A stretch of DNA of 37,066 nucleotides from Blautia sp. MSJ-9 (GCF_018919065.1 NZ_JAHLQG010000045.1:1-37066); one strand, 5' to 3'. Shown: positions 16,082-24,102, counted from the stretch's first letter. Numbers and translations are program-made. Notes: generated by a model not told the origin, from the sequence alone.

Positions 16082-16389
16082 GCTACCAAATTTTGCGAAC
16101 AGATAAGGCAGACGAACAGCTCCGGGATATCATCTTCTACATTGCCGATGATTCTGGCAGTGTAGATATTGCACTGAATTATCTGGATAAAATTGAAAAG
16201 GCAATTAACAATTTAAAGGATTTTCCGTATTCTGGCAGTGTTCCCCACTATGCAACCTTGCGCCGACAGGGCTACAGAGTCCTGATCGTGGAACGGCATC
16301 TTGTATTTTACAAGGTCAATGAATCTCAGCAGATTGTAACAATTTACGCTGTCGTGGACGGCAGACGGGAATATCGGAAACTACTATAA
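16078..16389 (+). CDS. type II toxin, RelE/ParE family
   Basis: A 103-residue basic protein with the RelE/ParE fold: YQILRTDKADEQLRDIIFYIADDSGS, LKDFPYSGSVP, YRVLIVERHLVFYKVNESQQIVTIYAVVDGRREY. The sequence looks closer to ParE (gyrase poison) than to RelE (mRNA cleavage at ribosomes), but this cannot be settled by reading. It is intact and full length, paired with the Phd-type antitoxin. It ends directly against a broken AAA-ATPase gene. Confidence 0.92.
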   Translation: MSYQILRTDKADEQLRDIIFYIADDSGSVDIALNYLDKIEKAINNLKDFPYSGSVPHYATLRRQGYRVLIVERHLVFYKVNESQQIVTIYAVVDGRREYRKLL

Positions 16390-16405
16390 TATAGTACGGT
16401 TCAGA

Positions 16406-16738
16406 TATAGATCTCGAAGTTGTCCAAGGAAATCAAGAAAAATCTGGTTCAACAGTTCTTCTTAATCGTTCCACAAATGCCCGACAGAAAGTATCTTCAT
16501 CTTTAAATTTTGCAGTACTCATTCGCTGAAAGCTAAGAGGAAAAACAATATATTTATCTGAAAGTTGGGAAACGAGTGCATGAAGAGTTGTAGATTTTCC
16601 ATATTGTCGTGCGCGGTTTATACAGAAATACTGACCAGCATCTACCATGGGAATGATTTGAGCAAGTTTGTCAGAAATATTGACCATGTAATGCTTCTCT
16701 GGAAAACATGTTCCGGTAATGTTGAAGGTTTTAGACAT
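16406..16738 (-). pseudogene. AAA-ATPase-like / PD-(D/E)XK protein remnant
   Basis: The first 101 codons read MSKTFNITGTCFPEKHYMVNISDKL, then INRARQYGKSTTLHAL (P-loop) and YIVFPLSFQRMS, the start of the PF09820-type AAA-ATPase family. A stop follows. In another frame directly beyond lies FLDFLGQLRDLYLNR, which matches a segment found after the Walker B region in that family. Intact members are around 500 residues, so the middle and the nuclease end are gone. AGGAGG upstream of ATG 16738 is preserved. The decay ends next to the toxin stop codon. Confidence 0.82.
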
Positions 16739-16870
16739 ATTCTAGCCTCCTGACATAATAAAACATATATGAACAGACGCGGATTATAAAAAAGAAATAC
16801 TACAATATTCACATTGACTGAACATTATAATATTTCTTTGATAATTTTAATGGTTATTCACAACATTTAG

Positions 16871-16916
16871 TTAAAATAAAACGCTCGAAATTCACCAAAT
16901 GAGAAAATCGAACGTT
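16871..16916 (-). terminator. terminator of tRNA-Trp
   Basis: On the minus strand AACGTTCGA (16916-16908) pairs with TCGAGCGTT (16888-16880), followed by TTATTTT. Confidence 0.75.
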
Positions 16917-16924
16917 CCTTAGAG

Positions 16925-16995
16925 CAGGGGATGAGAGAATCGAACTCCCACCAAAGGTTTTGGAGACCCCTATCATACCATTTGACCAATCCCCT
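16925..16995 (-). tRNA. tRNA-Trp (CCA anticodon)
   Basis: A 71-base cloverleaf. Acceptor AGGGGAT pairs with ATCCCCT, the anticodon loop is CTCCAAA (anticodon CCA), the T loop is TTCGATT and the discriminator is G. The 3' CCA is not encoded. It resembles Bacillus tRNA-Trp around the anticodon. Confidence 0.95.
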
Positions 16996-17020
16996 ATATG
17001 TAATTTCTGTTACTGTTGCA

Positions 17021-17049
17021 ATTATACATATAAAAGCTACATTTGTCAA
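17021..17049 (-). promoter_or_regulatory. promoter of tRNA-Trp
   Basis: Read on the minus strand: TTGACA (17049-17044), 17 bases, TATAAT (17026-17021). Both are consensus boxes, as expected for a tRNA gene. Confidence 0.88.
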
Positions 17050-17086
17050 GCTTTTATATGCACAATTGCAAAAAACTAATGAACAG

Positions 17087-18040
17087 TTATTTCATAAAAT
17101 CATAGATTTTCGGGTTATCATCTGGAGCCGGGTGTTGTTTTAAGCCGTAAACATTACGGATCCAGCCGGACCAGTGGGTCTGGGGATCATAGTGCAGACC
17201 GTTGATGGTGATCCAGCAGTGGTCATATCCCACGACGATCTTAATGTTTTTATATCCCACCTCTTTCGCCATAGCTGCGAATGCACATGCGAAAGAATAA
17301 CAGTTGCCTCTCTTGGTCTGAAGCATTTTCAGGGCAGTGCTTCGGTACCAGCCTTTCTGGTTTAAGTTGGGATCACTGCCGCCGTAGCTGAAATTCCTCC
17401 AGGATACAATATAATTCCAGCAGGCACGGAGCTTTTGTGCCTTAGTCATATTGGAACTGGTGAGGGAGGAAACTGTCTGCATAGTCTGCATTTTCAGAAG
17501 TGCGGCAGTATTTTTCCTAGCTGCTCCACTGGAAGTGAAATAGAGCTGTCCGTTTTCACGGGAACGGTTCAGATAGCATCTTCCTTTGGAATCTGCATAA
17601 TACAGATTATTCCGGTAAATGAAATATCCGGTGGCAGGGTGTCCGTACTTGGAAATGATATAATATTTCTTATCATAAACCGTCACCATTTTATTCTGAT
17701 TATTCTGGATCAGACGTCCCTTCTCATCGAAAACATATACTTTATTGTTGATCCTGTGGGTGCCCTTGAAAGCGTAGCCGTCAGTTCCGAAATAGTATTT
17801 GATTCCTTTGTAATTCAGCCAGCGGTCTTTCACCATGCTGCCGTTTTTGTAGAAAGAAATTTTATTTCCTTTCACAGTCAGCCCTTTGGGGGTGGATGCC
17901 TTCTGCGATGTGGCAGTGGGGTCTGCGGTTACGGTTGTCTGGGAGACCACTGTGGTAAGTTCCCGGGCAGAAGCGCCCTGTGGTGCAGCAGCCAGACAAA
18001 GGACTGCCAGAAAAGCAGGGATTAATCTGGGTATTTTCAT
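17087..18040 (-). CDS. secreted transglutaminase-like protein with wall-binding-type repeats
   Basis: A 317-residue exported protein with a signal peptide to about residue 25 (GASA). A Thr-rich linker follows. Four to five aromatic repeats of the glucan/choline-binding type span about 58-172, for example GSMVKDRWLNYKGIKYYFGTD and ATGYFIYRNNLYYADSKG. A transglutaminase-like/cysteine protease core (about 200-310) has C247 in RGNCYSFACAFAAMA, H274 in DHCWITING and D285 in HYDPQTHW, a complete catalytic triad. A role in crosslinking or cleaving wall-associated peptides is plausible. AAGGAG lies ten bases before ATG. It stands alone. Confidence 0.83.
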   Translation of the reverse strand: MKIPRLIPAFLAVLCLAAAPQGASARELTTVVSQTTVTADPTATSQKASTPKGLTVKGNKISFYKNGSMVKDRWLNYKGIKYYFGTDGYAFKGTHRINNKVYVFDEKGRLIQNNQNKMVTVYDKKYYIISKYGHPATGYFIYRNNLYYADSKGRCYLNRSRENGQLYFTSSGAARKNTAALLKMQTMQTVSSLTSSNMTKAQKLRACWNYIVSWRNFSYGGSDPNLNQKGWYRSTALKMLQTKRGNCYSFACAFAAMAKEVGYKNIKIVVGYDHCWITINGLHYDPQTHWSGWIRNVYGLKQHPAPDDNPKIYDFMK

Positions 18041-18165
18041 GCTTGTAATTCTCCTTCTTGTTTCCCGGTTTTAAAGCACAGGAGGGGAAACATACTCATA
18101 AATGTGCTGATAAAAAGTCTCTGACATTATTATATAAGGGAACGAAAAAAAGGTCAATTTTAATA

Positions 18166-18196
18166 TGTAACATTTGCGGAAGATACGTGTTATATT
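18166..18196 (+). promoter_or_regulatory. possible promoter of the second ECF sigma operon
   Basis: TGTAAC (18166-18171) and CGTG (18186-18189) resemble ECF -35/-10 elements, but AAC-to-CGT spacing is 14, shorter than usual. TATATT (18191-18196) could instead be a sigma-A -10. Autoregulation is common for this group; the sequence does not settle it. Confidence 0.3.
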
Positions 18197-18228
18197 GGTA
18201 GAAAGAAAAAGGAGAGGAGGGAGTGCTC

Positions 18229-18750
18229 ATGGACAGGGATATATTACGGCAGTTTTACCGGCGGTATTCAGGGGAGATTTATCTGTATCTTTACTCGTTG
18301 TGTAAAAGCAGAGAGACAGCTGAAGATCTGATGCAGGAAGTATTCCTGAAAGCACTTCTTTCCCTTTCTGATCAGAATGAGAATCTTCGTGCATGGTTGT
18401 ACAAGGTGGCGAGAAACGCCTGCTTTAATGAACTGCGGAACAGGAAAAGGGAAGTGAAAATGGATCCTGCTGCGGGGGCTGATATCTATGCAGCAGGAGC
18501 TGTGGAAAAAAGCCAGGACAGTCTGACAGACATACTGATCCGAAATGAGCAGAAAAAAATGTTATATGAAGCAATGCTGAAACTCCCGGACAGGCAGAGG
18601 GAGATCCTGGAATTGTTTTATTTTTCGGAAATGAGTATGAAACAGATCGCAGAGATCATGAAACTGACACCGCAGAATGTGCGGGTTCTTGCGTACAGAG
18701 CAAAAAAACAGCTTCGGGAGTATATGGAGGTGAAGGAATATGAGTTATAG
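18229..18750 (+). CDS. ECF RNA polymerase sigma factor
   Basis: A 173-residue sigma factor of normal length. Region 2 spans about 8-75 (FYRRYSGEIYLYLYSLCKSRETAEDLMQEVFLKAL, LRAWLYKVARNACFNELRN) and region 4 about 110-165 (LPDRQREILELFYFSEMSMKQIAEIMKLTPQNVRVLAYRAKKQL). I start at ATG 18229, which follows GGAGGGAGTGCTC; the GTG two codons earlier lies within that ribosome site. It overlaps the anti-sigma gene by 11 bases, so the two are co-translated. It is unrelated in detail to the tethered sigma factor at 8630. Confidence 0.94.
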   Translation: MDRDILRQFYRRYSGEIYLYLYSLCKSRETAEDLMQEVFLKALLSLSDQNENLRAWLYKVARNACFNELRNRKREVKMDPAAGADIYAAGAVEKSQDSLTDILIRNEQKKMLYEAMLKLPDRQREILELFYFSEMSMKQIAEIMKLTPQNVRVLAYRAKKQLREYMEVKEYEL

Positions 18751-20074
18751 GGAAAAACTTGAAAAGTATAAAAAGGATCAGCTTCCGGAAGAGGAAAAAA
18801 AGAAAGTAGAAAATGAGATTGAGAAAGCAGAGGCCATCAATGAATATCTTGCAGATAAACTGGAAGAGGAACTGATAGAAGATGACGAAGCCTTTCAGGA
18901 CGGGAACGAGGAGAATACATTTCACGAAGAAAAAGATAGCAGGATGGAGGAAAAGGAAGCGCAGTTTGAGGAATATGTAAAAAAGTCCATCCACCGTATT
19001 TTTCGAAAAATATCTGTAGGAACAGGGGCAGTGCTCCTTGTGGCCCTTTTATTTGTACAGTTCGGACTTTCCCCGCTGGTATCTTTGTTTTATTATAATC
19101 CGGCGAAGCAGATTAAGGTGAAAATGGAATCCGACGGCGATTCGGAGAGCTGGGAAAGTTCGGAGTCTCAGTTTGGAATTGATTTTGGAATCTTTTCAGA
19201 ACTTACGATGCCGTGCAGGAGTACAGATTCTGCCCAGGCGGTTTCTCAGGGATATGGAAATTACTATTTTCAGATCAATCCAACCATCGGATATGGGACG
19301 CAAAGCCGTCAGGGGATTGCAGGACAAATCAAAAGAGGAAAAATGCAAGCGTATACTCCCGGGTATTTTCAGTCTGTACAGGACAATTATTTTATAGCAT
19401 ATGGATTGGACAGAACTAAAGATTTCCGGGAGCAGATAGAGAATTCCGTGACAGATTATGGTGATTATTCGGTGAGCACAAGTCAATGGGTTTACGCATC
19501 TTTAGAGGATGGGGAGGAAACTGTCAGGAGTCTGGATAAAGAGGGGTTTTATTATACCTATGTTTCTTTTGACCAGACGCTGTCCTTCGAAGAAGTTGAT
19601 CAATTGATGGAAAAACTGCAGAATGATGTTTCTGTTATGGGAAATCCATGGATCGCAGTGTATGCTTCCGAAGGAGATTATATGAGAACCTTGGGATATG
19701 ATTATGAGAATACCAAGAATAATATATGGAAAGTCCCTGCTGAGTATAATCAGGGGTATCCTGAACTCTCACTTTTCAGTAAAAACAGTTATTCCGATGA
19801 AGCGTATGAAGAGGCACAGGCAAAGTTAAAGGATGAGAAAGCCATGACGCAGCACATGGTCAGCATGCTCCGGTATATGGCAGACCAGAAGAAATTTACA
19901 GCAATGATGGAAAAGATATCAGGGAGTGATAGAAACTGGTCACTGGCAGCAGATTATATTGAAGAGAATGGGTTGAAATCCTACGGGTTCGTGTGTGTGA
20001 CTACCAAAGCGGATATGGAGAAGATGCTGATGGAAGACCATATCCTCGGCATTGCAGTAGAAGCATGGAAATAA
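18740..20074 (+). CDS. membrane anti-sigma factor (YhdL-like, Sigma_reg domains)
   Basis: A 444-residue single-pass membrane protein. The cytoplasmic part (1-91) is highly charged and helical and should bind the sigma factor encoded just upstream. The transmembrane helix is at about 92-115. A large extracytoplasmic domain of about 320 residues reads like the sigma-factor-regulator N- and C-terminal domains of Bacillus YhdL: FYYNPAKQIKVKME, then TYVSFDQTLSFEEVDQLMEKL and GFVCVTTKADMEKML near the end. The overlap with the sigma gene supports a sigma/anti-sigma pair responding to envelope stress. The signal is unknown. Confidence 0.87.
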   Translation: MSYREKLEKYKKDQLPEEEKKKVENEIEKAEAINEYLADKLEEELIEDDEAFQDGNEENTFHEEKDSRMEEKEAQFEEYVKKSIHRIFRKISVGTGAVLLVALLFVQFGLSPLVSLFYYNPAKQIKVKMESDGDSESWESSESQFGIDFGIFSELTMPCRSTDSAQAVSQGYGNYYFQINPTIGYGTQSRQGIAGQIKRGKMQAYTPGYFQSVQDNYFIAYGLDRTKDFREQIENSVTDYGDYSVSTSQWVYASLEDGEETVRSLDKEGFYYTYVSFDQTLSFEEVDQLMEKLQNDVSVMGNPWIAVYASEGDYMRTLGYDYENTKNNIWKVPAEYNQGYPELSLFSKNSYSDEAYEEAQAKLKDEKAMTQHMVSMLRYMADQKKFTAMMEKISGSDRNWSLAADYIEENGLKSYGFVCVTTKADMEKMLMEDHILGIAVEAWK

Positions 20075-20075
20075 A

Positions 20076-20108
20076 AAATAAGAATAAAAAATCCTGCCAC
20101 GGAGCAGG
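20076..20108 (-). terminator. terminator of tRNA-Ser
   Basis: On the minus strand CCTGC (20108-20104) pairs with GCAGG (20097-20093), followed by ATTTTTTATTC. On the plus strand no T tract follows, so it serves the tRNA. Confidence 0.78.
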
Positions 20109-20119
20109 AAAAATAAAAG

Positions 20120-20207
20120 CGGAGATGGAGGGATTTGAACCCTCGCACCGGTTGCCCGGCCTACCGCATTTCGAGTGCGGACCCTTCAGCCACTTGGGTA
20201 CATCTCC
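20120..20207 (-). tRNA. tRNA-Ser (CGA anticodon)
   Basis: An 88-base class II tRNA. Acceptor GGAGATG pairs with CATCTCC, anticodon loop CTCGAAA (anticodon CGA, reading UCG), a long variable arm (GGCCGGGCAACCGGT region), T loop TTCAAAT and discriminator G. The CCA end is not encoded. Confidence 0.95.
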
Positions 20208-20218
20208 ATATTAAGATG

Positions 20219-20257
20219 AAAAACAGTTCCGCAGTATGATCGGAACTGTTTTTTATT
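20219..20257. terminator. bidirectional hairpin terminator between the anti-sigma gene and cysE
   Basis: AACAGTTCCG (20222-20231) pairs with CGGAACTGTT (20241-20250), with T tracts on both sides. Rightward it would end the sigma/anti-sigma transcript after passing antisense to tRNA-Ser. It also overlaps the start of the tRNA-Ser transcript. Confidence 0.75.
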
Positions 20258-20283
20258 ATATAAGGAATCCGCAGAAAGGTCAA
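20255..20283 (-). promoter_or_regulatory. promoter of tRNA-Ser
   Basis: Minus strand: TTGACC (20283-20278), 17 bases, TATAAT (20260-20255). Transcription should begin inside the neighbouring hairpin, about 40 bases before the mature tRNA. Confidence 0.82.
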
Positions 20284-20294
20284 TTCTTTTTTTA

Positions 20295-20323
20295 TTGACG
20301 AATTGCTCTCACTGTAATAAGAT
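20295..20323 (+). promoter_or_regulatory. candidate cysE promoter
   Basis: TTGACG (20295-20300) and TAAGAT (20318-20323) are 17 bases apart, about 90 bases before the start. I see no T-box or SAM riboswitch in the leader. Confidence 0.5.
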
Positions 20324-20414
20324 AATAACAAAATGCGGTTGTTTACCCTGCGGATAAAGGTGAATTTGTCAGAGGCAGGTAGGCAGCTGTGAGGAAAGCG
20401 GACAGGTGACGATC

Positions 20415-21341
20415 ATGACAGATAAGAAGAAAACGATTCTGGAAGCTGTGGAGAAGCTGACAGATACTTACCGTAAAGAAGAACTTTTTCTGGGAAGAGA
20501 CAGAGAACGTCTTCCGAATAAGAAAGAAATCATTAATTTCATTAAAGATATGAGATCCATTATCTTTCCAGGATATTTCAGTGTGGATTCCAGTGCAAGT
20601 GTGTTCCCGGAGCATTATGTGGCATACCGCCTGAATGATCTGTATGACTGCTTACAGGAGCAGATAGAGATTGCATTTTTATATCAGGGTGAAGAAGAAC
20701 AGAAGGCGAAAGAACATGCAGAACAGATTACAGAGAGATTTTTTGCAAATGTACCGGAAATCCAGCGTATGCTGTTGACTGATCTGCAGGCCGGATTTGA
20801 CGGTGACCCTGCCGCCAAGAGCAAAGAGGAGATTATTTTCTCCTATCCTGGATTCTATGCAATTTATGTATACAGACTTGCACATGTTCTTTATCTGGAG
20901 AATGTGCCGTTTATTCCAAGGATTATGTCAGAGTATGCACATGGTTATACAGGAATTGATATCAACCCGGGGGCAACGATTGGAGAGTACTTCTTTATTG
21001 ACCATGGAACCGGCGTTGTAATCGGTGAGACTACAGAGATTGGAAAGAATGTAAAACTGTATCAGGGCGTGACACTTGGTGCGCTTTCTACCCGTCAGGG
21101 ACAGCTGCTTGCCAATGTGAAGAGACATCCGACGATCAGAGATAATGTGACAATCTATTCTAATTCTTCTGTACTTGGGGGCGAGACTGTGATCGGTGAG
21201 AACACGATTATTGGTGGTAATACCTTTATTACAGAGTCCATTCCGGCAAACACCAAGGTCAGTGCAAAGAGCCCTGAACTTGTGATCAAGAAACCGAGAA
21301 GTGCAGTGGAAGCTACAAATGTATGGGATTGGGAGAACTGA
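20415..21341 (+). CDS. cysE: serine O-acetyltransferase
   Basis: A 308-residue enzyme that makes O-acetylserine from serine and acetyl-CoA, the first step of cysteine synthesis in the cytoplasm. The N-terminal helical domain (1-165) is the long form seen in anaerobes (EpsC-type). A left-handed parallel beta helix follows with hexapeptide repeats: IDINPGATIGEYFFIDHGTG, GVVIGETTEIGKNVKLYQGVTLGA, NVTIYSNSSVLGGETVIGENT. The catalytic His lies in FIDHGTG. Length is normal for this subgroup. ATG 20415 has AGGTGA five bases upstream; GTG 20406 is an alternative. No cysK is adjacent. Confidence 0.93.
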   Translation: MTDKKKTILEAVEKLTDTYRKEELFLGRDRERLPNKKEIINFIKDMRSIIFPGYFSVDSSASVFPEHYVAYRLNDLYDCLQEQIEIAFLYQGEEEQKAKEHAEQITERFFANVPEIQRMLLTDLQAGFDGDPAAKSKEEIIFSYPGFYAIYVYRLAHVLYLENVPFIPRIMSEYAHGYTGIDINPGATIGEYFFIDHGTGVVIGETTEIGKNVKLYQGVTLGALSTRQGQLLANVKRHPTIRDNVTIYSNSSVLGGETVIGENTIIGGNTFITESIPANTKVSAKSPELVIKKPRSAVEATNVWDWEN

Positions 21342-21412
21342 TCCGGAGTAATTTCAGAGCAGATTGTAATAATTCACTAAGTAAACATAGCTTTACTATA
21401 TAAATAAGAAAA

Positions 21413-21476
21413 TAAAACAATCCTGGTTAGTGCAAGGGGCTTATGCCTTGTAGCTTACGCAGGATTGTTTTATTTT
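21413..21476. terminator. bidirectional terminator between cysE and the GH2 gene
   Basis: AAAACAATCCTG (21413-21424) pairs with CAGGATTGTTTT (21460-21471), with an inner CAAGG/CCTTG stem, and T tracts on both strands. It serves two convergent genes. Confidence 0.88.
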
Positions 21477-21571
21477 TGCAGACATATTCGGTTTTATTTT
21501 CAGAATGTCTGACTGATTGTGGCGGGGAACTAATATCTGCTGGACAGAGAGTTTTATTAAGAATTATAGTT

Positions 21572-23449
21572 TTATAAGGATGTTTTTAATGTCTTATTCC
21601 ATTTCTTTATAACCGATGGATCCATCTTTATTTTTTTGCGGTCATAAGTAAGCAGGCCGTTAGTTTCTTCTTCAATATCCGAAAGCTGCGTATAAATTGT
21701 CGCAGAATATCCATTTTTTACAGAAGGTACAATGGTATCTTTCATCAATTTAGAGAAGCCATCAGCGAGGGCTTTGCTGCTGGTAAATTTTTTATATCCG
21801 TAAATATTTTTGCATGCACTGTGCTTCGGGATGCGAAGGGAGTAACCTCCGAATTCGGAAAGTGCAAGCACACGGTCTGACTTTGGAACAGGAAGTCCGA
21901 GGAAATAATAGTGCAGACTGTTGATATCTCCGCAATCCTGGTCAAACCAGCCGCTTGCGGAATCTACCAGGCGGGAAGGATCAAGTCGGTGGATAAATTC
22001 TGTAACTTCTTTTGTAGAAAATTGTCCCCATCCTTCATTAAAAGGCACCCATGTAACAATCGAAGGATGATTATATAAAGCCTTTATCATATCACGAAGT
22101 TCATAGATATATTCCTGACGTCCGTCTTTGTCTGTACGGGAAAGAAGGCGAGGATGAACATCTTTCACCGGAATGCGTGTCCAGTTCAGCAGCGTTGCAA
22201 GGTAGGTGACAAACCAGTGCTGGTAGTCGGAGCCTCCGTTTGGCATATCCTGCCACACGAGCATACCCATACGGTCACAGTGGAAATACCAGCGGTCTGT
22301 TTCAACTTTGCCGTGCTTGCGGAGCATATTGAAGCCCAGATTTTTCATGGCACGGATATCATAGATCAGTGCTTCATCAGAAGGGGCAGTATAAAGTCCG
22401 TCCGGCCAGTATCCCTGATCCAGAATGCCGCTCTGAAAATAAGGATGATTATTCAGGAATAAGCGGGGATAGCCATCATCAGCTAACTGGACATCGCATT
22501 TGCGAAGGGCAAAATAGCCAAGAATACGGTCTTCACCATATTCCAGGGAATATGGGTAGAGCCATGGTTCCTCCGGAGTCCAGGATTTCTGTGCATTTTC
22601 CGGAATAAGAATAGCAGATTCTTTTCCAGGCAGTAAAACAGCAGAAGTAATTTCATCATGCATCAGATCATCGGTAAGCCCTTCAGCATCCAGAAAAACC
22701 GGAGGATAGATTTTACAGATAATATCACAAGGATGATTGCTATGTATGGCGGTTATATTCTTGGATTCAGACTGAGATTGTACAGAAACAGTGCGAACTC
22801 TCATACGGACCTGTCCATGATCGTAATCTGGAGTGGTGCGAATATCTTTTATGTATTCATTTGGTGCCATTTCTATCCATACTGTCTGCCAGATCCCGCT
22901 CTGTGCAGTATAAAACATCCCACCGCGATTCAGCTGCTGTTTTCCTCTGGCATGGTAAGAAGTATCGCTGAAATCGTGTACACTGATGAGGATAGAAACC
23001 GTGAGGTCTTCTGTGACAAAGTCTGTGATGTCTACAGTAAACGGTAGATATCCGCCTTTATGATAAGCCACGAATTTACCTCCTATGTATACGCTGCAGA
23101 TCTGGTCAACAGCGCCGAAATGAAGAAGAAGCCGCTGACTGTTCACATCTAGACAGCCTTCCGGAAGCTGGACAACGCGGGAATACCACAGAACTTCATC
23201 AGGCAAAAGCTGTCTGTTGACCTGAGAAAGTGGTGCTTCCGGTGAAAATGGAACCAGAATCTGACCATCGAACGGAAAGTATTCATTTTCATAAAACTGA
23301 TATGGCAGAATCCGCTTGTCTGTGATCAGATAATCCCACATGCCATTCAGATTGATCCAGTGTTTTCGTTTCATACCCGGACGTGGGTATTCTTTTAATG
23401 TTTCTCCCTGAGCTGCCGCTTCAGTCCAGATAGTCTTCAGTTTTTTCAA
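21572..23449 (-). CDS. glycoside hydrolase family 2 enzyme (beta-galactosidase/glucuronidase-like)
   Basis: A 625-residue cytoplasmic glycosidase without a signal peptide. Jelly-roll sugar-binding domain (about 20-190: INLNGMWDYLIT, HKGGYLPFTVDIT, SGIWQTVWIE), Ig-like middle domain, then a TIM barrel (about 330-620). The acid/base is E472 in TWVPFNEGWGQFS; the nucleophile is probably E532 in ALSEFGGYS. Exact sugar is not predictable. I start at TTG 23449: AGAGGAGG lies eight bases upstream and the sequence LKKLKTIWTE then begins like other members. The next ATG upstream at 23515 lies inside the truncated regulator gene. Confidence 0.88.
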   Translation of the reverse strand: MKKLKTIWTEAAAQGETLKEYPRPGMKRKHWINLNGMWDYLITDKRILPYQFYENEYFPFDGQILVPFSPEAPLSQVNRQLLPDEVLWYSRVVQLPEGCLDVNSQRLLLHFGAVDQICSVYIGGKFVAYHKGGYLPFTVDITDFVTEDLTVSILISVHDFSDTSYHARGKQQLNRGGMFYTAQSGIWQTVWIEMAPNEYIKDIRTTPDYDHGQVRMRVRTVSVQSQSESKNITAIHSNHPCDIICKIYPPVFLDAEGLTDDLMHDEITSAVLLPGKESAILIPENAQKSWTPEEPWLYPYSLEYGEDRILGYFALRKCDVQLADDGYPRLFLNNHPYFQSGILDQGYWPDGLYTAPSDEALIYDIRAMKNLGFNMLRKHGKVETDRWYFHCDRMGMLVWQDMPNGGSDYQHWFVTYLATLLNWTRIPVKDVHPRLLSRTDKDGRQEYIYELRDMIKALYNHPSIVTWVPFNEGWGQFSTKEVTEFIHRLDPSRLVDSASGWFDQDCGDINSLHYYFLGLPVPKSDRVLALSEFGGYSLRIPKHSACKNIYGYKKFTSSKALADGFSKLMKDTIVPSVKNGYSATIYTQLSDIEEETNGLLTYDRKKIKMDPSVIKKWNKTLKTSL

Positions 23450-23471
23450 ATCTATGTCCTCCTCTGAAATT

Positions 23472-23696
23472 TTATATAAATGCTCGTAACTGTTCAGTAC
23501 TTTCACAGGTATCAATAATCTTGTTGATCAGTCCGTCTTCCTCAAGAGAAGAAAGATTGGTTGTCACAGTTGGACTGCTTAAATGAAGATCATAAGCGAT
23601 ATCCTGCTGTGAGACCTTTTCTTTTCTATAAATATACTGATAGATCAGGTTTCTGTTATTTTCCCTGATTTGGTTTGGTGTAATGCTTTTTTTCAT
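23472..23696 (-). pseudogene. truncated ROK-family regulator (HTH domain only)
   Basis: 74 codons: ITPNQIRENNRNLIYQYIYRKEKVSQQDIAYDLHLSSPTVTTNLSSLEEDGLI is the winged helix-turn-helix of ROK repressors (NagC/XylR type). The frame then continues CESTEQLRAFI and stops, where family members go on with a STGGRK segment and a sugar-kinase-like domain of about 300 residues. It starts with AGGTGA six bases before ATG and ends 22 bases before the GH2 start. Probably a deletion fused the regulator's beginning to the enzyme it controlled. A free DNA-binding domain might still bind. Confidence 0.75.
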
Positions 23697-23709
23697 ATGA
23701 TGTCACCTG

Positions 23710-23732
23710 TTTTGTAAAAATATTTTGCAAAA
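23710..23732. promoter_or_regulatory. candidate operator upstream of the ROK fragment
   Basis: TTTTGTAAAA (23710-23719) and TTTTGCAAAA (23723-23732) repeat with three bases between, right before the ribosome site. Such AT-rich repeats are usual for ROK autoregulation. Confidence 0.4.
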
Positions 23733-23795
23733 TGAAACTACAATTTTATTATAACAAGGAGAAAAAAAATCGTCCATTGTTGAAAATGCACAGCA

Positions 23796-23870
23796 ACAGC
23801 TTTTGCAGAGGCAGGTGCAGACGTAGCAATCGTTGATCTTGACTTCGAAGAAGCGCAGAAAATTCTATAA
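23796..23870 (+). pseudogene. short-chain dehydrogenase fragment
   Basis: 24 codons read TAFAEAGADVAIVDLDFEEA and then QKIL and a stop. This is the beta2-alpha region typical of SDR enzymes (AFAEAGADVAIVD), without the preceding glycine motif or any catalytic part. It has no ribosome site. The rest of 23871-24102 shows no recognisable gene; a 26-codon frame beginning near 23891 is probably noise. Confidence 0.65.
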
Positions 23871-24102
23871 ACTGGATTCTCTCAGAACAACTATGACAGA
23901 GGAGCTGGACAACAGAAGAGAGAGTATGAACATAAAATGTGAAGCTCTGGCAGTGCAAGAGAGCTTGCTTTAGTTGCAAGAAGCGAGTTCTTTTTCAACG
24001 TTGTTTTTGCTTACATATTGCTATAAAACGAAAAAAAGAATTGCCTGTTAACGGTGAAATTGTATATACTGTTAAAAAAATAGAAAAAATTCAAATTTAG
24101 TG

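Noticed and set aside
17435..18074. Plus-strand ORFs opposite the transglutaminase gene
   Set aside because: They are hydrophobic shadow translations; the minus frame has signal peptide, repeats and catalytic residues.
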